Source of the DNA: Pontibacter amylolyticus
GTDB lineage: Bacteria; Bacteroidota; Bacteroidia; Cytophagales; Hymenobacteraceae
Assembly (NCBI RefSeq): GCF_014638845.1
Contig: NZ_BMFP01000003.1
Location: forward strand, 124,001-188,000
Reading direction: 5' to 3'
Length of the DNA: 64,000 nt
This document shows positions 17,351 to 26,227 of the stretch, piece by piece. Every line of letters begins with the position of its first letter. The stretch's first letter is position 1. A program made the position numbers and the translations under genes. Below the pieces are notes generated by a model, which was given only the letters and a program-made list of their open reading frames with translations, did no database searches and was not told where the DNA came from.

Positions 17351-19774
17351 ATGAACAAGTACATCTGCATTCACGGTCACTTTTACCAGCCGCCCCGCGA
17401 AAACCCCTGGCTTAACGAGGTGGAGCTGCAGGAGTCGGCCCAACCTTACCACGACTGGAACGAGCGCATCACGGCCGAATGCTATGCCCGCAATTCTGCC
17501 TCCCGCATCCAGAACGGCAAGGGACAGATTGTGGATATTATGAACAACTACGCCCGCATGAGCTTCAACTTCGGCCCGACTTTGCTGGAGTGGATGGAGA
17601 AAAAAGCGCCCGATATTTACCAATCCATACTCGATGCAGACAAGGAAAGTCAGAAGCGCTTCTCGGGACATGGGGCTGCCATCGGGCAGGTATACAACCA
17701 CATGATCATGCCGCTGGCTAACGAGCGCGACCAGCATACGCAGGTGATCTGGGGCATTTACGACTTCCGGAAGCGTTTCGGCCGCGACCCGGAAGGGATG
17801 TGGCTGGGCGAAACGGCCGCTAACACGTCTACGCTCGAAGTGCTGGCCGAGCATGGTGTCAAGTTCACGATACTGTCGCCCTACCAGGCCAGGCGCTACC
17901 GCAAAATCGACGAGAAAGAATGGCACGATGCGACTGGCGCCAGGATAGACCCGCGCCGTCCCTACCGCTGTACGCTGCCTTCGGGCCGCACCATTGCCCT
18001 GTTCTTTTATGATGCGCCTGTGTCGCAGGCCATTGCCTTTGAAGGTTTGCTGGAGAGCGGCGAGAAATTCGCGCACCGCCTCACCACCACCTTCGACGAG
18101 CAAAGCAAAGACCCGCAACTGATGCACATCGCCACCGACGGCGAAACCTACGGCCACCACCACCGCTTCGGCGAGATGGCCCTCTCCTACGCCCTGCACC
18201 ACATCGAACACGAGCAGCTGGCCAAGATCACGATTTACGGGGAGTACCTGGAGCTATACCCGCCCAGGTATGAGGCCGAAATTATCGAAAACACCTCCTG
18301 GAGCTGCATGCATGGCGTGGAGCGCTGGCGCAGCGACTGCGGTTGCCATACCGGCGGCCACGATGACTGGAACCAGGCCTGGCGCGCTCCTATCCGGGAG
18401 GCCTTTGACTGGGTGCGCGATCAGCTGGAGCCCCTTTACGAACGGGAAATGCGCAAGCTGGGCGCCGATCCCTGGCAGACGCGCAACAATTACATCCAGG
18501 TGATCATGAACCGGGATGAAAACCAGGTACGCGAATTCATTGACACGCACACCGACCGCGACCTGAGTAAAGGCGAGCAGATCAAGTTTCTGAAACTGCT
18601 CGAAATGCAGTACCACGCCATGCTCATGTACACCAGTTGCGGCTGGTTTTTTGACGAAGTGACCGGCATCGAAACCATGCAGGACATCCTGTATGCGACC
18701 CGTGCCCTGCAGTTGGCCAAAGACCTGAGCGGCGAGGATTTCGAAGCCCCTTTTGTCGAGTTCCTGAAGCGGGCCAAGAGCAATAACAAAGAGTATGGCA
18801 ACGCCTCCAAAGCGTACTATAAAATTGTGCAGCCAACCCAACTGGACCTGATACGGGTCGGGGCGCACTATGCCGTGTCATCGCTCTTCACCGACTCGCC
18901 GGACGAGTTGCCGCTCTATAGCTACAAAGCGACCTCGGAGTATTACGAGATGCTGGAAGCGGGGCGTCAGCGACTGGCCATCGGCAAGGCCTCTATCCGC
19001 TCGACCATCACCTGGGAAGAAGCAGATGTGTCGTTTGGCGTGCTGCACATCGGCGATCACCAGCTGTTCGGGGGTGTGCGCAAATATGTGAGCGCCGAGG
19101 CCTTCGCCACTTTGCACCATGAGCTCACCACCGCCTTCGACAAAGGCAACATCACGGAAGTGATCATGCTCCTGGACAAACACTTTGAATCGCACAACTA
19201 CTCGTTCTGGCACCTGTTCCGCGACGACCAGAAAAAGATCCTGGACCAGGTGCTAGAGCAGACCCTGCGGGCACTGGAGCACGACTTTCAGCAGGTATAC
19301 GACAACAACTATCCGCTCATGGCAGCCATCAAAAGCGTAGACATGAACCTGCCGCGACCGCTGCAGATCACGGTAGACTACATCGTGACGGGTCGTTTGC
19401 TGGAAGCCCTGAAGGCTGAGCGGGTGGATGTGGATACCGTGCTCAAGCTGCTGAAAGAGGTGGAGCGTATGGGTGTGAAACTGGACGAAGGTGCCGTGAA
19501 TTTCGCAGCCACCGCACACGTAGAGAAAGCCATGCGCCATCTGGAAGAGCACCCCGATGACACGGAGCACATGCTATACCTGACGGAGTTGCTCACCGTG
19601 CTGAATGGCTCCAGGCTGCAGCCGGAGTACTGGCAATCGCAGAACATCGCCTACAGGATGCATCAGACCACGTACGAAGCCAGACGCCAAAACCAAGGCG
19701 AAAAAAGTGCTGAAGACGACGCCTGGTGCAGGCAGTTCAAGGAACTGTACGAAAGCCTGAATTTGAAAATTTGA
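17351..19774 (+). CDS. GH57 family glycoside hydrolase with DUF3536 domain
   Basis: An 807-residue protein of the GH57/DUF3536 family. GH57 motifs are visible: HGHFYQPPRENP (8-19), GMWLGETAANTST (149-161, putative nucleophile E154) and ATDGETYGHHHRFGE (261-275, putative acid/base D263). GH57 enzymes act on alpha-glucans (amylase, branching enzyme, amylopullulanase); the specificity of the DUF3536 subgroup is not known to me. The C-terminal ~500 residues are mostly helical and include SFWHLFRDDQKKIL. There is no signal peptide, so it is cytoplasmic. Its place between treZ and treY implies a role on glycogen or maltodextrin supplied to the TreYZ pathway. Confidence 0.85.
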   Translation: MNKYICIHGHFYQPPRENPWLNEVELQESAQPYHDWNERITAECYARNSASRIQNGKGQIVDIMNNYARMSFNFGPTLLEWMEKKAPDIYQSILDADKESQKRFSGHGAAIGQVYNHMIMPLANERDQHTQVIWGIYDFRKRFGRDPEGMWLGETAANTSTLEVLAEHGVKFTILSPYQARRYRKIDEKEWHDATGARIDPRRPYRCTLPSGRTIALFFYDAPVSQAIAFEGLLESGEKFAHRLTTTFDEQSKDPQLMHIATDGETYGHHHRFGEMALSYALHHIEHEQLAKITIYGEYLELYPPRYEAEIIENTSWSCMHGVERWRSDCGCHTGGHDDWNQAWRAPIREAFDWVRDQLEPLYEREMRKLGADPWQTRNNYIQVIMNRDENQVREFIDTHTDRDLSKGEQIKFLKLLEMQYHAMLMYTSCGWFFDEVTGIETMQDILYATRALQLAKDLSGEDFEAPFVEFLKRAKSNNKEYGNASKAYYKIVQPTQLDLIRVGAHYAVSSLFTDSPDELPLYSYKATSEYYEMLEAGRQRLAIGKASIRSTITWEEADVSFGVLHIGDHQLFGGVRKYVSAEAFATLHHELTTAFDKGNITEVIMLLDKHFESHNYSFWHLFRDDQKKILDQVLEQTLRALEHDFQQVYDNNYPLMAAIKSVDMNLPRPLQITVDYIVTGRLLEALKAERVDVDTVLKLLKEVERMGVKLDEGAVNFAATAHVEKAMRHLEEHPDDTEHMLYLTELLTVLNGSRLQPEYWQSQNIAYRMHQTTYEARRQNQGEKSAEDDAWCRQFKELYESLNLKI

Positions 19775-19989
19775 ATGATTCAAATTTTGACAAGGGACTG
19801 TTTGACTATTTGACACAAGACTTTTCAGGATGAAAGATGATGTGACTAAAGACGGGGTAACTGACGCTTTTGGATAAGGATTGTTGAAATCTCGCTTGAA
19901 AAACCTATTCAGATTCGAAGGTATAGGAAGTCCTTTATGAGAAAGTCCTTTGTCAAGTAGTCGGCAAATCAAAATAATATCGATAAAAC
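19775..19989. other. Spacer between GH57 gene and treY
   Basis: A 215-bp AT-rich gap with two near-repeats of AAGTCCTTT (about 19929 and 19945) and one AAGGTATAGG motif. No terminator is visible, so readthrough to treY is possible, but a second promoter could also lie here. Confidence 0.4.
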
Positions 19990-22713
19990 ATGGTCTATAT
20001 ACCTTCCTCCACATACAGAGTACAGCTATCACCGCAGTTCACGCTGCGGGACCTGATAAACATTCTCCCCTACCTGCGCGATCTGGGCATCAGCACCATT
20101 TACGCAGCGCCTTTTTTCACGGCCCGGCCCGGCAGTGAGCACGGCTACGACGTCACAGACCCGCACCAGATCAACCCGGAGGTGGGTACCATGGAAGAGC
20201 TGCAGGAAATAGCCGAAGAACTGAAAGCGCACGGCATGGGCTGGCTGCAGGACATTGTACCAAACCACATGGCCTTCCACCCGAATAACGCCTGGCTAAT
20301 GGACGTGCTCGAGAAAGGCCAGAAGTCGCGCTTCTATACCTTCTTCGACGTCAACTTCAACCATCCGGATTTCAAAGGTCAGTTGATGGTACCCTTTTTG
20401 GGGGAACCTTTGGAGGAGGTCGTAAAAGCGGGACAACTTCAGATCACATTCGATGAACAGGGCTTCCGTCTCAACTACTTCGACAACAGCTACCCGATCA
20501 GCATCGACAGCTATACCTTCCTGTTGGCGCGTGTCGCTGAAAAGCTCACGGCAAGTGATGGCAAAACACAACTGGCTGAGCAGACACAAAAGCTGGAGCA
20601 ACTGATGGCCCATGACAAACTGGCGCCAAATGACTGGCTGCAGGCAAAACAGGCACTCTACCAAGCGGCGCAGGACCAGCCGGGAATAAAGCAAGGTATA
20701 GCCGACGTGCTGCAAGGTATAAACGACGACAAGTCAGCCCTTCAGAAATTGCTGGAGCAACAGTATTACATTTTGAGCCACTGGCAGGAAACGGAAAAAA
20801 GGATCAACTACCGCCGATTCTTCACCGTCAATGACCTGATCTGCACGGCCATGGAGCGGGAGGAGGTGTTTACCCATTACCATCAGTTCATCAAGGAACT
20901 CTGCATGCGGCAACTGGTGCAGGGACTGCGGGTAGACCACGTCGACGGCCTTTTTGACCCCGACAAGTACCTGACGCAACTGCGCGAACTGGCTGGCGAG
21001 CAGGTATACCTGGTGGTGGAGAAGATCCTGGAAGGTGAAGAAAACATGCCCGACTACTGGCCAATTGAGGGCAACAGCGGCTACGATTTTCTGGCCTGGG
21101 TGAGCAACCTCTACACCGATGCCGAAGGCGAACGCAAACTGACGCAGGTATACCGCCGCCTCGTACCCGAAGCTCCGCTCGACTACGAAGGACTGGTGTA
21201 CGAGAAAAAGCTGCTGATACTGGAGAACTACATGCAGGGCGAGCTGCAAAACCTGCTGCGACTGCTGCGCGACAGCGAGCTGCTGCCTGCCTCGTCAGAA
21301 AACGAGAACTGGCACCATGCGCTGGCCACGCTGCTGGCTTCCTTCCCGGTATACCGCATCTACGGCCATACCTTCCCGCTGGCGCCGGAAGCCCTGGAGG
21401 TGGTGGAGAAGGCTTTTACCATTGCGCATGAAAAAGCCCCCGATCTGAAAGCCGAGCTGGAGCATTTGCGCACCTTGTTTGCGTCCGGTGGGCAGGACAG
21501 CGAAGAACAGAGGCGCAACAAGCTCTACTTTGTGATGCGCAGTCAGCAGTTCACCGGGCCGCTGGCCGCCAAGGGGGTGGAAGATACGACCTTCTACAAC
21601 TACAACCGGCTGCTGGCGCTCAACGAGGTGGGCAACAGTCCGGATGTGTTCAACCTCGACCGCCGCGACTTCCACGAGCGCATGCAGTACCGCATGCAGA
21701 CCTATCCGCACTCCATCAACGCCACGGCCACGCACGACACCAAGCGCGGCGAAGGTTCCCGCATGCGGCTGCAGGTACTGAGCGAGTTGCCGGAGGAGTG
21801 GGAGAAAAACGCAAAAGCATGGATGCAACTGGCACAACGGCACAGCCACGAAAACGGCCCGACGGCAAACGACCTCTACTTCATTTTGCAAACCCTGCTG
21901 GGCGTTATGCCGATAGATAGCCAGGTGGATGATACGCTGGTGGAGCGGGTGCAGGAGTACCTGGTAAAAGCTTTCCGGGAGGCTAAGGCCAACACCAACT
22001 GGTCGGAGCCGAACGAGGGCTATGAAACGGCCACGAAAGAACTGGTGCAGAAACTGCTGCAGGAAGATGAGGAATTCATGGCATCCTTCCTGCCCTTCTT
22101 CCGAAAAGCGGCGCACTTCGGCTGGCTCTATTCCCTCTGCCAGACGCTCCTCAAAACCACCTGCCCGGGCGTGCCCGACGTGTACCAGGGCTGCGAACTC
22201 TGGGACTTCAGCCTGGTGGACCCCGACAACCGCCGCCCTGTGGACTACGAATTGCGGCAACAGTTTTTACAGGAGATAAAAGCAAGCCAACAACCTGAAC
22301 AGATGCTGCAGCAACTGCTATCATCCCCGACCGATGCCCGCGTCAAGCTATACCTGCTGCACCAGGTGCTTCACCTGCGCAAGGCGCAAAAAGCACTCTT
22401 CGACAAAGGCGATTATATTCCACTGCAGCTGAAAGGCAAGCACAGCATACAGGCCATGGCCTTTGCGCGTCACCACGAAGAAAACTGGTGCATCGTCGTG
22501 GTGCCGCGCCTTTTGACCGATATCATCTCCGAAAACGAACTGCCACTGGGCGAGCAGGTATGGGGCGACACATCGGTAGAACTGCCAGCCGAATCCCCGC
22601 AGGAATGGCACCAATTGTTTGGCGGGCAGCACGTACAAGCGAAGCGCGCTATACCTTTGGCTGAAATATTCAAGTCTTTCCCGGTTGCACTCTTAACATC
22701 CACGAAGCTATGA
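19990..22713 (+). CDS. treY: Malto-oligosyltrehalose synthase
   Basis: GH13 enzyme that isomerises the reducing-end glucose of maltooligosaccharides to an alpha,alpha-1,1 linkage. It starts with STYRVQLSPQFTLRDL (7-22), typical of TreY. Other motifs: IYAAPFFTARPGSEHGYDV (37-55), LQDIVPNHMAFH (86-97), LRVDHVDGLFDP (nucleophile Asp in VDH), LVVEKILEGEE, GPLAAKGVEDTTFY and ATHDTKRGEGSRMRL. The 907-residue length is normal given the family's long inserts. It overlaps malQ by 4 bp (ATGA), so the two are coupled. Confidence 0.96.
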   Translation: MVYIPSSTYRVQLSPQFTLRDLINILPYLRDLGISTIYAAPFFTARPGSEHGYDVTDPHQINPEVGTMEELQEIAEELKAHGMGWLQDIVPNHMAFHPNNAWLMDVLEKGQKSRFYTFFDVNFNHPDFKGQLMVPFLGEPLEEVVKAGQLQITFDEQGFRLNYFDNSYPISIDSYTFLLARVAEKLTASDGKTQLAEQTQKLEQLMAHDKLAPNDWLQAKQALYQAAQDQPGIKQGIADVLQGINDDKSALQKLLEQQYYILSHWQETEKRINYRRFFTVNDLICTAMEREEVFTHYHQFIKELCMRQLVQGLRVDHVDGLFDPDKYLTQLRELAGEQVYLVVEKILEGEENMPDYWPIEGNSGYDFLAWVSNLYTDAEGERKLTQVYRRLVPEAPLDYEGLVYEKKLLILENYMQGELQNLLRLLRDSELLPASSENENWHHALATLLASFPVYRIYGHTFPLAPEALEVVEKAFTIAHEKAPDLKAELEHLRTLFASGGQDSEEQRRNKLYFVMRSQQFTGPLAAKGVEDTTFYNYNRLLALNEVGNSPDVFNLDRRDFHERMQYRMQTYPHSINATATHDTKRGEGSRMRLQVLSELPEEWEKNAKAWMQLAQRHSHENGPTANDLYFILQTLLGVMPIDSQVDDTLVERVQEYLVKAFREAKANTNWSEPNEGYETATKELVQKLLQEDEEFMASFLPFFRKAAHFGWLYSLCQTLLKTTCPGVPDVYQGCELWDFSLVDPDNRRPVDYELRQQFLQEIKASQQPEQMLQQLLSSPTDARVKLYLLHQVLHLRKAQKALFDKGDYIPLQLKGKHSIQAMAFARHHEENWCIVVVPRLLTDIISENELPLGEQVWGDTSVELPAESPQEWHQLFGGQHVQAKRAIPLAEIFKSFPVALLTSTKL

Positions 22714-24218
22714 TCATACCCAAAAGAAGTAGCGGCATTCTGCTCCACATCACCTCTCTCCCATCGGCCTACGGCATTGGCGATCTGGGCTCGGAAGCCT
22801 ACAAGTTCGCCGACCTGTTGGCCGAGGCGGGCCAGCGCTACTGGCAGATACTGCCCCTCAACCCGACCGAGATCGGCTCAGGCAACTCGCCCTACAGCAG
22901 TCACTCTGCCTTCGCCGGCAATCCGCTGCTGATCAGCCCGGAAAGACTGGTAGAAGACGGCCTGCTTGATAAAAAAGACCTGCGGGCAGGCGGCGGTTTC
23001 AACAAGGCGAAAGTAGACTACCCAAGGGTGGCGGACTACAAGGTAAAGCTTCTTCGGCAGGCGTACGACAACTACAAAGACGGCAAAGCGAGCAAGCTAC
23101 AGGGTGAGTTCATTCGTTTTCAGGAAGCCCACAAATCGTGGCTGACGGACTTCACGCATTATGTGGCTTTCAAACAGTACTACGACCGGAAACCCTGGAC
23201 CGAATGGCCTGAAAAAGTAAAGACCAGGCAAGTGCACGCCATGGAAGCGCTGACAGCCGAGTTGGCTGGCGAAATAGAACGGGAGGCTTTTCTGCAGTTT
23301 CTCTTTTACCGACAGTGGGAAGCCCTCAAATCCTACTGCACCTCCAAAGAGGTCACGTTTATTGGCGATATGCCCTTCTATGTCAGCCACGACAGCGCGG
23401 ACGTGTGGTCGCACCCGCATCTTTTTAAACTGGACAGAGCCAATATGCCGACGGCTGTATCGGGTGTGCCGCCGGATTACTTCAGTGAAACAGGCCAGCT
23501 GTGGGGCACCCCGGTGTTTGACTGTGCAGCGCTGGAAAAACAGGACTTCGACTGGTGGCTGCAGCGCATTGCTCATAACCTGGAGCTGTTTGGTCTACTT
23601 CGACTCGACCATTTCCGTGCTTTCTCCGCCTACTGGGAAGTGGCGGCCGGGGAAGAAACCGCTATCAACGGCAAGTGGGTAAAGACACCCGGAACCGAGT
23701 TGCTTACGGCTGTCAAAAAGAAATTCCCGGCCATGCCCATCATCGCCGAAGATTTGGGAGAGATCGACCAACCGGTGCGCGACCTGATGGCAGCTTTTGA
23801 TTTGCCAGGTATGCGTGTGCTGCTTTTTGCCTTTGGCGAGGACCTGCCGCACAGCCTGTATGCACCGCACCACCACGTGCAGAACGCCATCGTGTACACG
23901 GGCACCCACGACAACAGCACCGTGCGGGCCTGGTATGAGCACGACGCCAGCCGCGAAGACAAAAAACGCCTGAGCGACTACAGCGCCCAGCGCCTGTCGA
24001 AGGAAAACGTGAGTAGCGTGATGGCCCGATTGGCTTATATGTCGGTGGCGCAACTGGTGGTGTTGCCTATACAGGATGTGCTGGGCCTGGGCAAGGAAGC
24101 GATCATGAACAAACCCTCCACCGCTAACGGCAACTGGCAATGGCGCCTGCAGCCAGGCCAATTTACCAGGACGGTAGCACATAAGTTGAAGCAGGAAGTG
24201 GAGTTGTATGGAAGGTAG
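22710..24218 (+). CDS. malQ: 4-alpha-glucanotransferase (amylomaltase)
   Basis: GH77 enzyme that transfers maltodextrin segments between acceptors, releasing glucose. The family start RSSGILLHITSLPSAYGIGD is present, followed by ILPLNPTEIGSGNSPYSSHS, FIGDMPFYVSHDSADVWSHP, RLDHFRAFSAYWEV (catalytic Asp in LDH), IAEDLGEID and YTGTHDNSTV. At 502 aa it is the typical bacterial length. ATG overlaps the treY stop (ATGA). In this locus it would lengthen short maltodextrins left by TreYZ. Confidence 0.96.
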   Translation: MIIPKRSSGILLHITSLPSAYGIGDLGSEAYKFADLLAEAGQRYWQILPLNPTEIGSGNSPYSSHSAFAGNPLLISPERLVEDGLLDKKDLRAGGGFNKAKVDYPRVADYKVKLLRQAYDNYKDGKASKLQGEFIRFQEAHKSWLTDFTHYVAFKQYYDRKPWTEWPEKVKTRQVHAMEALTAELAGEIEREAFLQFLFYRQWEALKSYCTSKEVTFIGDMPFYVSHDSADVWSHPHLFKLDRANMPTAVSGVPPDYFSETGQLWGTPVFDCAALEKQDFDWWLQRIAHNLELFGLLRLDHFRAFSAYWEVAAGEETAINGKWVKTPGTELLTAVKKKFPAMPIIAEDLGEIDQPVRDLMAAFDLPGMRVLLFAFGEDLPHSLYAPHHHVQNAIVYTGTHDNSTVRAWYEHDASREDKKRLSDYSAQRLSKENVSSVMARLAYMSVAQLVVLPIQDVLGLGKEAIMNKPSTANGNWQWRLQPGQFTRTVAHKLKQEVELYGR

Positions 24219-24284
24219 GTGAATATTCATTTTCCTGTGTATATTGTTAGCGCAATATTGTGTGTACTAACCTTATCACGGAAC

Positions 24285-24536
24285 ATGAACAAGAACCTTT
24301 CCCTTAGCCTCGCATTGCTGTTGGTATGCGCCACGCCCTTGCTGGCGCAGATGGGCGATGCTACAGAAGTAACCCAAACAACCGTCATCGAAAAAGGTGT
24401 GGGGCTGGGTTCGGTGATTGCCATAGTGGCCTCCTGGTCACGCAATCAGTCCATCCTATGGGCGATACTGCACGGGATCTTCAGCTGGTTCTATGTGATC
24501 TACTTTGCCATCACCAGAAGCTCAAGGGATCGATAA
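24285..24536 (+). CDS. Small exported/membrane protein
   Basis: An 83-residue protein with an N-terminal signal sequence (MNKNLSLSLALLLVCATPLLAQ, likely cleaved after LLAQ) and a C-terminal hydrophobic region spanning LGSVIAIVASWSRNQSILWA and ILHGIFSWFYVIYFAI. The pattern resembles small one- to two-helix proteins common in Bacteroidota. No function is recognised. I chose ATG at 24285; the frame is open upstream to a GTG at 24219 directly after malQ, which would place extra residues before the signal peptide. Confidence 0.65.
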   Translation: MNKNLSLSLALLLVCATPLLAQMGDATEVTQTTVIEKGVGLGSVIAIVASWSRNQSILWAILHGIFSWFYVIYFAITRSSRDR

Positions 24537-24538
24537 AG

Positions 24539-24582
24539 AAGAAAATCAACAGGTGAACGATGCCTGTTGATTTTCTTTTTTT
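24539..24582 (+). terminator. Intrinsic terminator
   Basis: Perfect 15-bp stem AAGAAAATCAACAGG (24539-24553) / CCTGTTGATTTTCTT (24563-24577) followed by a T-run, just after the small membrane protein gene. It closes the treZ-to-malQ transcript unit. Confidence 0.88.
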
Positions 24583-24658
24583 ATTCCTGCAAAAATCTTA
24601 CATTGATTCAGCTTTCAGGTATAGCCTGGAAGATTCTCTCACCTAAATCTACAGCGTT

Positions 24659-25231
24659 ATGCCATTAGCTTCCACAGCATTACCTCTGGGCACTGTAGCA
24701 CCCAACTTCGCCCTGCTCGACACGGTTTCCGATCAGATCGTCTCGCTACAGGATGTCGCCTCTAACAAAGCCACGGTGATCATGTTCCTCTGTAACCACT
24801 GCCCCTATGTGCAGCACATCCTAACCGAACTGGTGCAGGTGGCCAATGAGTATCAGCAGAAAGGCGTGCGTTTTGTAGGTATCAGTGCAAACGATGCCGC
24901 CAATTCCCCACAGGACGGACCACAGCAAATGCGCGCACTGGCTAAGGAGAAAAGCTTCCCGTTTCCATACCTGTACGACCAGACCCAGCAGGTGGCCCGC
25001 ACCTACCAGGCCGTTTGCACACCTGAGTTCTATGTGTTCGACCGGAACATGCGCCTGGCCTACCATGGGCAGTTCGATGATGCACGGCCTAAAAACGACG
25101 TGCCTGTAACAGGTTGCGACCTGCGCCAGGTACTGGATGCCCTGCTGGCCGGTCAGCCTGTAGTCGCTGACCAGAAGCCAGGTATAGGCTGTGGCATTAA
25201 ATGGAAAACTCCGCTGGCGGAAGCTGGGTAG
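24659..25231 (+). CDS. Thioredoxin-like / peroxiredoxin-like protein
   Basis: A 190-residue thioredoxin-fold protein: GTVAPNFALLDTV (11-23) is AhpC/TSA-like, and FLCNHCPYVQHIL carries a CNHC redox pair in the position of the CxxC of thioredoxins. CTPEFYVFDRNMRLAYHGQ holds the cis-Pro region. The C-terminal CGIKWK motif is typical of this Bacteroidota/proteobacterial group annotated as thioredoxin family protein. No signal peptide is seen. The 3' end overlaps the opposite-strand L,D-transpeptidase gene by 35 bp. Confidence 0.85.
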   Translation: MPLASTALPLGTVAPNFALLDTVSDQIVSLQDVASNKATVIMFLCNHCPYVQHILTELVQVANEYQQKGVRFVGISANDAANSPQDGPQQMRALAKEKSFPFPYLYDQTQQVARTYQAVCTPEFYVFDRNMRLAYHGQFDDARPKNDVPVTGCDLRQVLDALLAGQPVVADQKPGIGCGIKWKTPLAEAG

Positions 25232-25991
25232 GCTGCGTGCTGGCCATGTAGCCCGCCACGGCATTGGCATTGTCCAGGTAGTGCGAAGTATACTGCTTGT
25301 CGCCTGAGTGAATGTACAAAGCCGTTCTTCCTGTAATAGCATCGATGATGCTTTCGTGCTCGCCCAGTGGCACCGCCGGACAACCCAGGCTGCGGCCCAG
25401 TCTGCCGTATTTGTTCATAAAGTCTTCAGTAGCGTATTCTGCTCCGTGCATTACCACCGAACGGTCGCGGGCGTTCGTATTGTAGCCTTCGTCCAGGCCG
25501 TCGAGCCGTAGCGATTTGCCGTGCTTGCCGTGGTAGATGTCGTCCGTCACATAAAAACCCACGCTGCTCATAAACGATTTGTGCTCGTTGGAGAAGGCTT
25601 GTGCCCTTACCTCACCGGAGTTACGCCCGTGCGCCACGTAGGTATTGTGCAGCACCTCGCGGCTGTTGAGGTCGAGCACCCAGAGTCTTTTATCGTTGGA
25701 GGGCTTCGTGAAATCCACCACCGTCAGGATGCCTTTGTCGGACAGGCGCCCTTCGTTGTACATGCCGTAGTAGCCCATCAGCGCGTTGTTAAACGCATCA
25801 TAGCTCAGTCCGGCAGCGCTCAGTTTCATCTGGGTATAGAGGTCGAAGGAGACCTGTTCAAAGCGGATGACGGAAAGCGCCGTCACGTCGGCCTTTGCTT
25901 TTTTGTCGATCGACACATACTTGCCTGCCCCTATCGAAGCGGAGGGTGATAGTATGAGCGGGGCAAAGAGCGGTAACAGGCGTTTGCCCAT
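25197..25991 (-). CDS. Murein L,D-transpeptidase catalytic domain family protein
   Basis: An exported 264-residue enzyme. A signal peptide (MGKRLLPLFAPLILSPSASI) precedes a YkuD-like domain with VVDFTKPSNDKRLWVLDL, VAHGRNSGE, VVMHGAEYA and GRLGRSLGCPAVP; His in MHGA and Cys in SLGCPA are the expected catalytic pair. The family cross-links or edits peptidoglycan stem peptides in the periplasm. I chose ATG at 25991 because AGGAG lies 4 nt upstream and a normal signal peptide results; a GTG at 26051 would add 20 very basic residues. Convergent with the thioredoxin-like gene and divergent from an M23 peptidase gene. Confidence 0.85.
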   Translation of the reverse strand: MGKRLLPLFAPLILSPSASIGAGKYVSIDKKAKADVTALSVIRFEQVSFDLYTQMKLSAAGLSYDAFNNALMGYYGMYNEGRLSDKGILTVVDFTKPSNDKRLWVLDLNSREVLHNTYVAHGRNSGEVRAQAFSNEHKSFMSSVGFYVTDDIYHGKHGKSLRLDGLDEGYNTNARDRSVVMHGAEYATEDFMNKYGRLGRSLGCPAVPLGEHESIIDAITGRTALYIHSGDKQYTSHYLDNANAVAGYMASTQPTQLPPAEFSI

Positions 25992-26227
25992 CTTTCTCCT
26001 GCGGTTGCGCCACCGTTCTTTGATGCTTTTCTTTCTGACGTTCGTTCTCACAATCCGATCTCATTGGTACAGATGTTTTTTACGTGTTCGCTCATACACT
26101 GTTCGGGTTTTCCCTAAAGGTCCAACATGGCGCACAAATCATTCTATATCAGGCGAAAGGAATCAAACCGGGTATCATCTTTGTATAGATAGGGACACAC
26201 ATCTGTCATCCGGAAACAAAAACAAGC

